Shown piece after piece: positions 13,248-24,855 of a stretch of 64,000 nucleotides of DNA; position 1 is the first letter of the stretch, and every line of letters begins with the position of its first letter. Source of the stretch: Trichoplusia ni (taxonomy: Eukaryota; Arthropoda; Insecta; Lepidoptera; Noctuidae); contig NC_039501.1 of assembly GCF_003590095.1 (NCBI RefSeq), positions 1,550,001 through 1,614,000 on the forward strand, in the 5' to 3' direction. Both the position numbers and the translations under genes were made by a program. The notes under the pieces are model-generated. The model worked only from the letters and a program-made list of their open reading frames with translations, had not been told where the DNA came from and did not search any database.

Positions 13248-13502
13248 TATCTATACTCTATACTAATATATAAAGCTGAAGAGTTTGTTTGATTGTTTGT
13301 TTGTTTGTTTGAACGCGCTAATCTCAGGAACTGCTGGTTCGAATTGAAAAATTCTTTTTGTGTTGAATAGACCATTTATCAAGGAAGGCTATAGGCTATA
13401 TAATATCACGCTGCGACTAATAGGAGCGAAGAAACAATGAAAAATGTGGAAAAAACGGGGAAAATTCTAACAACGTGGACGAAGTCGCGGGCAACAGCTA
13501 GT
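13248..13502 (+). mobile_element. Lep1-type non-autonomous Helitron
   Basis: The element starts ATCTATACTCTATACTAATA, holds an AAGAGTTTGTTTGATTG repeat and AACGCGCTAATCTCAGGAAC, and ends GAAGTCGCGGGCAACAGCTAG before a T. The 5' TC and 3' CTAG with insertion between A and T, and no target duplication, are the Helitron pattern. Members in this window at 35,860, 36,841 and 32,153 share the same ends. Confidence 0.85.
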
Positions 13503-16020
13503 TACGAGATATAATGCAGATGATTAACTTATATTGGATGGATAGATAGAAATTTATTCGACAGTATATTTCATGTTTGGTAAAGAGCTAAGGAAAGGAT
13601 AATTTGGTAAGATTGGTCTGACGTTCCTCGAGATATACATGTGTAGAAGTCCAGTAGTAAAAAGGTTTCCAGTACAACCGTTTAACAGTAGTCAAGCAGA
13701 CACATCAATAACAAAGATAAATAGAAAACAATCTACATGCCATTGGTACAGGCACCGACGAACCTATAGTCGTCTCTTTCACACAGTTATGCGCTAATAA
13801 TAGCGTCCCGCTCTATTTTAACGTGCGCAAGAGTCGCGAAGGTGACATAATAATAAACTTGAAAATTTACGTGGGTACGAGGTACTGTGTATGATGGGTT
13901 CTCATTGATGTGAATTTAATAGACGTTTGTTAGTTGTTCCTAGAAACTATATTGTTTATGCTTCTGAGGTTTACTTACATATAAATTACCTAGGAAGTGT
14001 TTCGTTGTTACGTTCCGTGCCTAGGGAATATGTTCTTGCAAAATATTTTTTGTCTGCTCTGTAGACAAACTCTCTTAAAAATGACTCATTGACTTATTAA
14101 AAGATATACTATTCAAAAGAACTGTTATCATTATTAAAAAAAATGATGCCATAGATCTCCACATTTTTGTGTTGGTCTCTTATAAGGTAATTTCTGATCT
14201 ACCCCTATCTATAACGCAGTCTAACTCATAGCACAGATTTTTCTCTCTATTACCAAATCTATGTCAAAAGAGTGTTGTTTTGTCAGCAAGTTTCGCTTGC
14301 CCGGCGAAGTGACAACTGACATTTCCTTCCTTTAGATGTAAATCATTGATCATCATCTCTCAACTGCTTCCTTACTCTTGATCCATCGCTTACTAGTTTT
14401 TAGCTTGCGGTAAAAATATAGAAACTGATGTCATCTAGGTCAGGATTTGATTAATTATTTTGCATATTAAATATACATACATAAAGATAGCTTGTATGTT
14501 TCAATGTTATTTGTCGTTAATTCGACTTCCAGTTTTACCGGATTGAATTAAACCTCTTTCTGTGATACAGTTCTCGAACTAGTACAGAGCACAGGAGATC
14601 CTTTCCACTATTAAAATGTACTCTTGTATTGCACATAAATTGTAAGTTAGTTTTAAGGTGGAAAACATTGTAACAATTATTTTGAAACAATAAATATATA
14701 TATAAATATATATAAACCCCTTTACATGGACTGTCTTTCTGACCTACACAAATGGGTTTAAAAATTAATCCTATTGTTGATATCCAAAAAATAACCGTTT
14801 TAAGCTTTTGATTAACGTTTCTTCTTCCACGACCAAAATTGGGGTGTGGTTTTTTCGCTTTTAAATACATTCTACTTAAATATAATACACGTTTCGTTGA
14901 AACATGGAAAATACATTGCTTTTGATGTTTAATCCAACATGGAATTTTCCTATAAAATTAGTTCCCTTTGGAATTATACCTCCCCCTGTAAGACGTGATT
15001 GTAATATGAAAATGATTTTATCCTCCTCATCTTTACGGAGAACCTGCTTAATAATTTTGACTTCTTAGAAACATTGTTCGCTTGTTTTGTTACTGTTTCA
15101 ATGATACTTATATTAAATGGTTTTTGAGTTGATATTGAGACTGCAGATCAGTGAAATTAATTTATTGAAGCATAAAATTTTAAATGAATTTAACAGAATT
15201 TGGTCATAGTATTTCTTATAACCGATAGTCAATTTACGATTATGGGATTATCTTTATTCACTTTACCTCGAAATGAAACAAATTAAAGTACGAAAATTTC
15301 TGGATACCCGTCAAGACAACATCAACCTAATTAAAGCGATGAAGTTAAATGAACAAATATAAACATCGTTAGTTCATACAAAACACTAATTTACTGAAAC
15401 AAAGAGCTCATTAGTATTAAAAAATCTATTTTTATCATTGACTCAATTAGTTCATTTCAAAAGGAACTCTTTACCAACGTATCAAGGTTTAATTTCAACT
15501 GAACTTGATATTTCGGCATTGTTGCCTTGTATGTGTGTGTTTTAAATCTATATTTTTTATCGTTCGATTATGAGCCTTATTGTTTGGCGGATAAGGTTGT
15601 GATGTTTGTATGTAGATATTTTTGCATTGACACCGTATGATCGGTCAACGACGTTTCCACTGTTGTAGCTTGTGGCGCATATCTTGTGTATTTGTCATAC
15701 CTGCCTTTTTAGGTCTGTGGTAGAAAAAACGATCGTTCGCTGTGTCTACTATGTTTGTTATTTATATAAAGATTTTGGACGATAACGGGGCTATGTGTTT
15801 ATCATTTAAGAATGTCGCGACGTTTTTATTGTGATCTTATAAATGTTACGTTCCTATTATTATTATTTTTAAATATCAGATGGTGGAAACTTGTGCAAAA
15901 CTTTACGTTCAGTATATAGGTTATATCATACATACAGTGACTAAACCATTTTCAGTCATTTCTGAGAAATGAGTGTATTTTGGTAGATGTTTGAACACAC
16001 GCCTCTTAGGATTTAACTAC
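13503..16020. other. Non-coding, no recognised gene
   Basis: AT-rich, with a TATATA-rich run near 14,690-14,715. No exon, RNA gene or defined repeat was recognised. Confidence 0.45.
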
Positions 16021-16100
16021 CACCACATCAGCTCATGATTAAGGACTCCGATTGCGTCTGAAACTAGTCGGGAGATCCCGTAGAATACCGTTCTTAAACA
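16021..16100. repeat. Dispersed repeat spanning the left edge of copy A
   Basis: GCTCATGATTAAGGACTCCG, then TCTGAAACTAGTCGGGAGAT. An inverse relative is at 20,505-20,560 (GACCAGTTTCGAACCATACA, then GGAATCCTTAATCATGAAGC). Copy B begins inside this word, so the contig end lies in a repeat. Confidence 0.6.
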
Positions 16101-17099
16101 ATTATCACTTAATGATAAGTTGTTTTTAAATATACGACTGTTAGTCTGAAACACAACTTTAACAAAAACTACAATTAAAATTCCAGATTACATAATCATA
16201 TCAGGATACCTAGACAATAGTTAGCTACATTGTAATAGATTTATATTCGCAGTACCGATACAGCTCGGCTATGTTCCCATGGCTTCACGCAGCCTTGGTG
16301 ACTCAGTCACATGTTATTGTGTAACGATACACTTTAAGATTGTAATTAATCAATATTGCTTTGTTATTGCTTTCCTAGTATTTTAATATTACTACAAGGG
16401 ATAGTTGTAACATTGTTACTCCATACATGAATTAACTACTATATACATTTTTTTTTGTGAAGATAAGAACCTACATATATTTTTTGGAGCCGATGATACC
16501 TACGTTCTTGTTTAGATCAGCATCATTCAGATTACAAAACTAATATTATTCATGAAGAAAATTTGCTTAAAAATAAGCGTTAAAATATTCTACTGTATAA
16601 AAGAATTTGCGTTAATAAACTAAAGGAAATCCTAAGTAAGTTTCCTGGTTAAATTACAATATAAATATCTCATTATAGATGATTTAACATTCTAAAAATA
16701 TAGGCCAGGATCGTCTTTCTAATTTGAACGTTCAGATAACTTTGATCACATTAATTCGTGATTAAATAGTATAATTATGATAAAAAGGTGATAAAAACAA
16801 GGAAATAGGTCAGTACCTCCCCTAATTATACGGACAGTACTGAGTTGGTGATAAAAATGTTTGATAAAACATCTTGTAATGATAACTAATGGTTATTTTA
16901 ATAGGTCAATATACAAGTTAGCGTCATGCTATCTCTGTCATTCGTACATGGGAAGTTGTGATAGATAAGACATTTGAGAATGTATTAAAGTTAAGTTTTA
17001 AGTATTACAGTTTATGGATGTAACGTAGTAAACTTATAAGGTAAATATAATATAGTAAACTCCAACTTTCAAAAGCTTGTATTATACGAACTAGACAAC

Positions 17100-17262
17100 T
17101 TATAAATATCTAAATACAAATATAATACAGATAAATTAGACCCACATACAAAACAAGACAAATGATCGTGCCTGTGACACAATTATTGTCCTGAGTGGGA
17201 ATCGAACCCACGACCTCTGGTATAGCAGTCGGGCTACTAACCACTAGACCAACAAGCCTGAT
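17100..17262 (-). mobile_element. tRNA-derived SINE, copy A
   Basis: On the minus strand the head reads TTGGTCTAGTGGTTAGTAG (A box), followed by CGACTGCTATACCAGAGGTC and GGGTTCGATTCCCAC (B box). A non-tRNA tail of about 90 bases follows, containing GTGTCACAGGCACGATCATT. The 5' and 3' acceptor arms do not pair, so it is a SINE head and not a working tRNA gene. Repeated at 39,479-39,641. Confidence 0.75.
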
Positions 17263-18067
17263 CAATTACCAGAGCTCTCTATTCGACTTTTGACTAATAT
17301 TTTTACATATTAATATTTCGTTCGATCATTTAATTAGTTTGCTTGGACGATACCCAAACATCAAAGTCGGACAAGGACGGTAGGGCCTCCCAGACTCAAA
17401 CTTTCTTAACCAATAGTATTAATACAAATTTTGTAACATAATTTTTTTCAGTTCTTTATATCGCTGAATGGATTAAAACTGAAATTCGGGAACAGGAAGA
17501 TATACTACTTTCAAAACTATTATTTTCCATTGAGGCTCTTAATTATGGCCAATAAATCCTCAATCACAGTTTTGAACTGAAATCCCTACTTCATGATTTC
17601 ATACTTGTACTGTATTTTACATGCACGCATTTTTAATAGTTACGGAAAGAACGCAGGAAAACCCGCAGTCAGCTATCCCATCAAAAAGTTACGACGCTTT
17701 AATATCATAATAACATGAAAACGAATCTTTCTCGAAGAATAAAACCTTTTATACGCATGATTTTTCCTTATTCCTCGTTAACAAAACACAATTCACAAGA
17801 AAAGTCCATTTACATTAACCGACTCTGTATCCTCGAAGATTTTTCTTTGTGGGTCAAGGTCGAGTCTCATCTTACTTAACACGTCTAAGGGAGTTAAGTT
17901 TTTTTAAATCTAGAACTTGTTACAACATCACGTGGTCACCTGTTAAACGTCAAGAAAATTGAATTTTTGGGGTCACCAAACGACAGAGCTTTATTAAGTT
18001 GTCTCTGCAGTAATTAGCCTGAGACTGCAGACTTTGATCAACAAAAAACCACAGTACGTTGTGATCA

Positions 18068-18090
18068 ATCCTGAAGACAGTCTTCAGGAT
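18068..18090. repeat. 11-bp perfect palindrome, copy A
   Basis: ATCCTGAAGAC, one base, then its exact inverse complement GTCTTCAGGAT. Just outside is a second, looser inverted pair, TTGATCAAC at about 18,033 and GTTGTGATCAA at about 18,058. The nested arms suggest a hairpin or a remnant foldback element. Repeated at 40,446-40,468. Confidence 0.6.
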
Positions 18091-18334
18091 GTGGTGTTCC
18101 ATTGCTTCTACGGACGAGTACGACCAGAAGACACTACGACGCAATGCAATGAAGATATTGTAAGCTATAAATACTGCAAACTTTGTGTAAAATATCTGTT
18201 AGTCTGTAAGGTATATAAGGCAGTCACTAGCCAGAGAATAACTGTTATTTTTTTTGTTTAATTCTTGTCTATATAGAAAGAAGCCTTTCTTCAGCACTTA
18301 CTAGTAGTGCAGTCACGTAAATTCATATTTATGA

Positions 18335-18469
18335 GCCGATTTTTCAATCGCCAGATAACTTTTATTCGATGAATATATTTGATGTTTTGACAGCTTTTGT
18401 ATAGAAAATATGTCAAACGGCCTTATTTATTCCTCAGATAAAAGTTATCTGACGATTGAAAAATCGGGC
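18335..18469. mobile_element. MITE with ~30-bp terminal inverted repeats, copy A
   Basis: The left end GCCGATTTTTCAATCGCCAG continues into ATAACTTTTAT. The right end is its inverse complement with a few changes (CTGACGATTGAAAAATCGGGC preceded by ATAAAAGTTAT). The internal region is about 70 bp and non-coding. It fits a small non-autonomous DNA transposon; the target duplication is not clear. The matching copy is at 40,712-40,845. Confidence 0.8.
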
Positions 18470-19254
18470 CTAAGTCAAATAGTGCATGTTAAGTAAGTAT
18501 TTATTTTATACCAGACGAATATAAAATTCAATAATAGCAACAGTATTATAAATAGCTTTTGTTCTACCGGACAGGAAGAACACAAAATTAATACAGAGTA
18601 ACACATGTATTTTTCCCTGTGCCAAATTTATTTTACTCCGGCATCTCGTGATCATTACATAACTGTTTTGAGTAAACTAGTAAAGAATTCTCAAAATTGT
18701 GATCTACCTAGTTATATCATAAGAAAAAACTCTTGGAATTTTGTAGGTACTGCATAACACAAGAACAGTGATAAAGTAACAAATTCAAGTAAATAAGCAA
18801 ATTGGGAACAATAACTGTAATATTTTTGCAGTCATATTTCTTTTGTTAAATTTATAATAACTTCGCTATTTATGCTTTGCTAAGTACATGAGCACCACGT
18901 TACTAGGTATACACCAAGCAAACTTTATCAGAGTACTTCGGAACGCGGATAGGTAGGTAGGTAGGTACAGTTACCCTCACAGCTTTGTAACAAAAGGTGC
19001 TGTTAATGTTTGAGTATAACCACTTCCACTGTTCTGCTGACTGTACACCGAATTAGCAAAAACATCGCAACAGTCATGTAGGTCACGGTCTGAACGAGAC
19101 GGCGGATATGAAATATTCGCGTGACAGACAAGGATGGAACATACAGGTTTCTATTGAGAATTACCTGTTTAATTCATGTATTATGATTTGATATGATTTT
19201 CAAAGAGTTTAAGTATCATTTTATTTCAGCTTATCCGGTTTGACAGATTTTTAA

Positions 19255-19370
19255 TCACTCTGTAAAATAGGACGGATGCGAGGGCAAAAGAAAGAGGAGA
19301 ATAGAAAACAAAGGGAGGCCTATTCCCAGCAGTGGGTGTTTAAAGGCTGATGATGACGATAAGAATGCCT
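19255..19370 (+). mobile_element. Non-LTR retroelement 3' tail fragment, copy A
   Basis: GGGAGGCCTATTCCCAGCAG followed by TGGGTGTTTAAAGGCTGATGATGACGAT is the typical 3' end of a very common moth non-LTR element, where GGCCT-CAGCAGTGGG precedes a GATGATGAT tail. Only this end is present. The matching copy is at about 41,632-41,746. Confidence 0.55.
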
Positions 19371-19689
19371 CAAATACTGTATTATTAGTAGATTTAATTG
19401 GTACTGTATTATTAGTAACCATTAAAAGCAATGGTTCTCTTAGAGAAGTACGAAAGGTATATCTTGTATTCACACAAATAAGGAAGGTAAACTTCAGAAG
19501 TGGGTTTCAAGTTGAAAACGATACGAACTTTTGAACGGGGGTCAGAAAGTTCTGAAGCCAAAGCTGCCTTATTAAATGATACTACAGTCCTGTGGCTTTC
19601 TTACAAGTTTATATAAAATAAACTGTGAGTTTGTGTTGGTGAAGGAAACGGATGAGAACATTATTATTGAAGAAAATAGACAAATAGTC

Positions 19690-19795
19690 GCGAGTTCTTT
19701 CCGGAATCGATCCTCGCGTAGGATAGGTATTTGAAGAATGCTTGTCCTGAGTCTGAGTGTCTTTGTGATGTGATTTGAATGTTTGTGATACAAGG
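19690..19795 (+). mobile_element. SINE tail fragment (GCTTGTCCTGAGTCTG family), copy A
   Basis: A degenerate B-box word (GGAATCGATCCTCGCGTAGG) leads into GAATGCTTGTCCTGAGTCTG and TTTGAATGTTTGTGATACAA. It is the same tail as the SINEs at 29.3, 30.3, 33.6 and 35.6 kb but in the opposite orientation. The tRNA-like head is missing. The matching copy is at about 42,066-42,171. Confidence 0.65.
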
Positions 19796-20504
19796 ACTAA
19801 ATAATGCTCGTTTTGAAAAAGCAACAAGAACAATCTTATTCTCAAAGCACAATCCTTAAATCATAATAACTTTTCCGGCTGTTAAAGTACGAGAATAATG
19901 TTAAACAAATCAGACAGACAGACAAAGTGTTTCTGGCATTTATAATACTAGTATTGACGATCACTCAATTCTTTTGGCGTACAAAACATTAATCCTCACT
20001 TCCTCACCAAGTTTTCCACAGCTGTTCATATATTTTCTAGTGAAGCACTCAAGGCCTGTTTCCGCACAAGGTACACGATCTTACGGTATTTTTGACGTAA
20101 TTTATATTCCTACGGCGTTGTGACAACGGACGTTCATTGTCCAAATACCAAAATATTGTGACAGCGACCCGTTTGGCGGTGTGATTAGGTTTGTGCTAAC
20201 TGGGTATAGGTTAGATGGTAGCTATAACGGACGATGTGTAGTCTTAAAGGTGGTTGTTCCTGAGGTTTGGCCTATATAATGCTGTTTACTGTTGGTATGT
20301 CCAGCAACGGTGCTTCCCAAAACAAGCAACCTAGACCTTATAATTTTAAATAACCTTATTTATGAATGGCAATCTGTAAACGTGCAATAGGTCTGTAAAA
20401 TATAAGATGAACCCCAGTTTAGAGAAAGACAGTTACAAAAAAATATTGATCACCCAACTAACTATCACCACGCTAAACTTAAGTGCATACCATTTTTTTT
20501 GGGA

Positions 20505-20560
20505 TTGACTGACCAGTTTCGAACCATACAGGAATCCTTAATCATGAAGCCATGAAGCGA
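20505..20560. repeat. Inverse copy of the ATGATTAAGGA repeat
   Basis: TTGGGATTGACTGACCAGTT, TCGAACCATACAGGAATCCT and TAATCATGAAGCC are the inverse complement of the word at 16,033. Repeated in copy B near 42,880-42,930. Confidence 0.5.
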
Positions 20561-20924
20561 CCAATAGAACTCCTTAAGTATATTGTAAACTTTCTAAAGC
20601 ATCGATCATAATCCTTACCACTATTTAAGAATCAAACATTTAATTTCTACATTCAACACACATAATTAACTTCACTACTAGTTCAATACAAAAGAAGAAT
20701 TTCCCGCTAACCGTGACAGAAACGCATAATTGCAGGCAATCATCAAATGGCACGAAATCAGCTGCGATAAACATCTTCAAACCAAAACGCACAAGCTAAT
20801 TTCTCCTTTAACAGTCAAATTATAAAGGGGTTTATTGTATGAACGTTTCAGACAGGTGGTGCAAAGAATGTTGTAGCATTGTACATTAACTTTCTACCAT
20901 CTATTCGGTTTCATTGAATGCGAA

Positions 20925-21260
20925 CAGCTGACTGTATTTACGGTTGTGTATATGGGTAATTGTGTGCGTAAATCGTTGAGAATAGATGATCATTGTTGAA
21001 AATAAATGTCTGGTTGAGATTTGTGATGTACAAGGTAGCTCTTGCTTGCGGATTCGCTCGTGTATATGACGGGTATCAAGGTAATAAGATGGCTTAAGGG
21101 ATGAGTGATTAAATAATTGAGTAAGCTTAAAACAGTTGCATCGAATGACTTCAGTTTCGCTGCTCCGAAATGTTTTTACTTTGGAGAAGAACCGACAAGA
21201 AACACCATAGGCTACTTCATAAGCGTAACTGGGCATATGTCCAACAGTGGACCTCTTGCA
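20925..21260. repeat. Repeat-derived tract with spurious long frame
   Basis: A 129-codon antisense frame covers this tract, but its 5' part (AGAGGTCCACTGTTGGACAT on the minus strand) is a known moth repeat word and two indels in copy B change its end. I regard it as a repeat remnant, not a gene. The copy B counterpart is at about 43,303-43,636. Confidence 0.4.
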
Positions 21261-23428
21261 ATGGTCAGATAATGAAGGTAATGTGTACAATTACATTCTT
21301 CATGCTTTCAGCATAGTCCGACTACTTTGGGACCTAACAAACACACCTTGTCAGGAATACGCGTTATTAAATGAATAAATGTAATATTGTCAATGTCCTA
21401 CGATTAAATTGTTCATTTACCTTTAATTTTATACAAAATGTCTTCTAAATAAACTAAAAAAGCAAGGACAATAGTAACCTAGTTCAACTATCGTTGTAGG
21501 TAAGCATAATTAGTTTAGCAGTGGGGGGGAAAACTGGAGCATCCATTACGTAAGAGTAACTGATGTCACGTAGCTGTTCCTATACTAATTGAAACTCGGC
21601 AGATTTTGTTTTATATAAAACTGCTGAATGGATTAAACTGTCTCGTTGGTTTGTGTGTATCTATGTGATTTTGTTATGTCATTGCTAAAATGCTGATATA
21701 GAATTATTTGCTTTGTTATTTTGAAGTAGCGTTGCACTAAAGAAAATTGGATCATTTAAAATTGTATTTTTGTGTATCGAATCATTAGCACTTCTGAACC
21801 CATCTTTTTCAAACTTAAAATGCGGGAAATTGGTAAAATTCAGATTCCGCGTACAAAAAAAAATAGAATATGCTGAAGTAATAGTGATATTCAAATAACA
21901 AATTATCTTTACATGATTGATTGATATGACTACCTAATTGCTGATAAATTCTATATATAGTTCAACACTAGCGAATTACACAACAATAACAATATATTGA
22001 ATCGTTAATATTTGAAAGTGTACCGGGATTCGTTCTGAATACCTCACACCAAATCTGAAGCAGACATCCCAATCTGGGTAAGTGTTTCTCAATATATCTT
22101 AGCTCATGTGTACACGAGGTGACTAACTTGCCGCTGATACCTGACGACTTCAACGCTGTACAAACGTAGACACTTTCTGTTGCTGACACGGACACCGTAT
22201 CAGGAAACCGTTGGTGCTGTGCTCGGGCTAGTGTCCACGTATGTACCATACTTTAGTATCTAATGACGCGTACCAGTTACGAATCTCGTTGTGTCTGTAT
22301 AGGGATTTTAAAATTGTCACTTGGATACTAAAATTGACGTATATCGGGAGCATGTACTGTTGTGCAAGCAGACTACACACTACAAGACGTAGGGCAGAGT
22401 CTTTCACAACTGCATCCAACTTTGAGTGGTGGAGCTTACTGAAGTGGAGGAATTTTCAGTTGACTAAAACCTTGTTAACACCGCTCGAAGCAATGTAAAG
22501 CTTCTTATCTCATCCACAATAGCAACAGTTTTACTTTACAAATTCGATAGGTAGGTCGATTTTAGTAATTATTAAATACATTTAGTATTTAAAGAGGTAC
22601 ATGATAAAGTTTAATGCTTGGACAGGGTCACCCAAAACACTACAGTGTTTGACAATGAGATCAAAAATTAATACACAATAAGCCCGTAGTTCCGTGGTAT
22701 CGCCACATGAACGATAGACTTTAAAATCTTAACGAAACAATAACGAGTCAACAACAAAGACAGTCTTCAATAATAAGGGCATAAGATTGTGCAATACATT
22801 TGCAAACATTGAGAAACCGGGCCGATATGGTTTTTGTGATTCACCCAGCTATCAGGTAAAATCCAATCGTCTACGTATGGATTGAGTAATTATTGCTTTT
22901 TATGTACGGTTTTTAGATGATTGACTAACAGGTAATGATGATAAAATGTGGTATATACACGTCACTATAAAATATCTTATACTTATATATTGACGTACAG
23001 GTTAAACGTTAACCCAGCCTTAGTTATATGGTAATTTATGACTGTAAGTTGAAATTTAAATAAGCCTGGTTTCATGTCTAGTCTTCGGTTCTATTAAAGC
23101 CTAGACTAAATTAGCGCAGTTTTACAGTGTTTCACACGGTGTAGCATCGTGCAAACGCCTTTGTTCATGCTCTATTCATTCAAGTGTGTAAGAATATTCT
23201 AGAAAGATTCTCTTTATAATATTAAATGTTTTCACTTCACTACGCACTGAGTTCTATCAAACCTAGTGCATCTCTTCATAAATACACATATTTTTTATCC
23301 AGATATTAATTTTTCTGATTAACTCATTGATGGACTACATAAATCTATTCAGAGATACAGCACCGTCCCTACCAATATGGACGAAGTTTTTCCACCCTGT
23401 AAAACCTACAAGGTGTTATAAATATTCA

Positions 23429-23644
<216 letters not shown>

Positions 23645-24739
23645 TTATAAACATTAGTATGCTGTCATGAATGTTATAACCAGCGGCACTAGCACAAGAT
23701 ATAGGGAATATAAAGAGGTAGATGAGAGTTGACTTTAGATTTTAAAACAAAACAAAAATATTATGTTTAACTGTACTTAAAAATAAACGGTACCATTTTA
23801 TTAAAAAAGATAGGTCTCAAAGTGCTACAGAGCTAAAGAACACAGACAGATTAACAGTGCAACAGAATTTACAAAGTAAGTTTAAAGGGTAGAGTTAAAG
23901 ATACTACACACAGTAATTATGTTGCTTAAAAGACAGAAAAAGATGTGTGATGTGAATTATTGAAGACAGAAGAGAGGAATAAAGGACGATAACGTAATGA
24001 CAATGATACTAAAATAGGAAGATAATCTCTTTCGTAATAATGAGAAGAAAGAATAAACATAATACAAAACTGCACTAACTAACTCCCACTCACAAATTAG
24101 AACAAGGAAAAGGAACACATGCCAATAAGAATGTGATCTAAATCATTGTTTCGCACGGTAGTGAAACGAAATGCTTCAAACCCACGCGAGTTAGTGACCT
24201 ATCTAATAAGGTCGTCGATTTGTACGACCTACATGGCATGGATTTCCAAATGACTGCTCATACTTAATAGTGGGGTGAAATATGAGAGGAAATTGTGTCA
24301 CATTTCGTGGTCATAGTGCTTACATAACTGTGATCACAGGTTGTTTCAGAAGGACGACTTTCCTCTACTTAAAACACCTACCCAGGTTTCTACAAAGATG
24401 GTAAGCATCGAAAGCAGAATTTAGTATACGGAAAAAAGTTATATGCACCTAGAGTCGAGTTCGATCTAGAATTTAAAGGCCTGGAAAACGGCCTATTATA
24501 AATAAAAACTTTTGATTTTGATATTAGATCGATTAGATTAGATCGAAAATTAGAAAAACCTATACCGTTTCAATTGTCATTCTATCCATCAGCGCAATGT
24601 CAGGGACATTATTTTCTCCCGTTTTTTAAGTCGATCGATTGCTTATTTTAGACCTACATCCCATTTTAAGCACAATTAATGAACAAATTTAAGCCACCAA
24701 TCTTATGTCTTATAGCAAAATACTACTATCGTCTCTTAC

Positions 24740-24855
24740 CTTATGCAGTTGCTCTAAAGCCAATATAATTTCAGCTATGTATATCCTGACTTCGTTCTCG
24801 TTAAAGTGTTCCCTTTGATACAGATGAGTGAAAAGCTCGCCTCCAGCAACGTAGT
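24740..24855 (-). CDS. RPS6KA5: MSK-type kinase, hinge and helix D/E exon, copy A (duplicate)
   Basis: Base-for-base repeat of the exon at 47,111-47,226 with the same splice sites, encoding YVAGGELFTHLYQREHFNEN and ending ALEQLHK. It lies in copy A of the 11.3-kb duplicated block. No partner for the two preceding exons was found in the 10 kb of contig to its right (27,374-37,445), so as assembled this copy has no in-phase upstream exon except copy B across the gap. If the duplication is an assembly artefact, this is the same physical exon as copy B. If it is real, it is a 5'-truncated partial gene copy. A model that includes both would insert the hinge-to-APE segment twice and break the kinase fold. 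Confidence 0.85.

Noticed and set aside
17187..17260. Possible tRNA gene on the minus strand (twin at 39,566-39,639)
   Set aside because: A and B boxes are good, but the acceptor arms do not pair and a SINE tail follows.
19572..19852. Three overlapping minus-strand frames (twins at 41,948-42,228)
   Set aside because: They lie over the SINE tail fragment and are its antisense readings.
20901..21290. 129-codon minus-strand frame as a gene
   Set aside because: Overlaps a moth repeat word, and its frame is changed by indels in the twin block without any sign of constraint.
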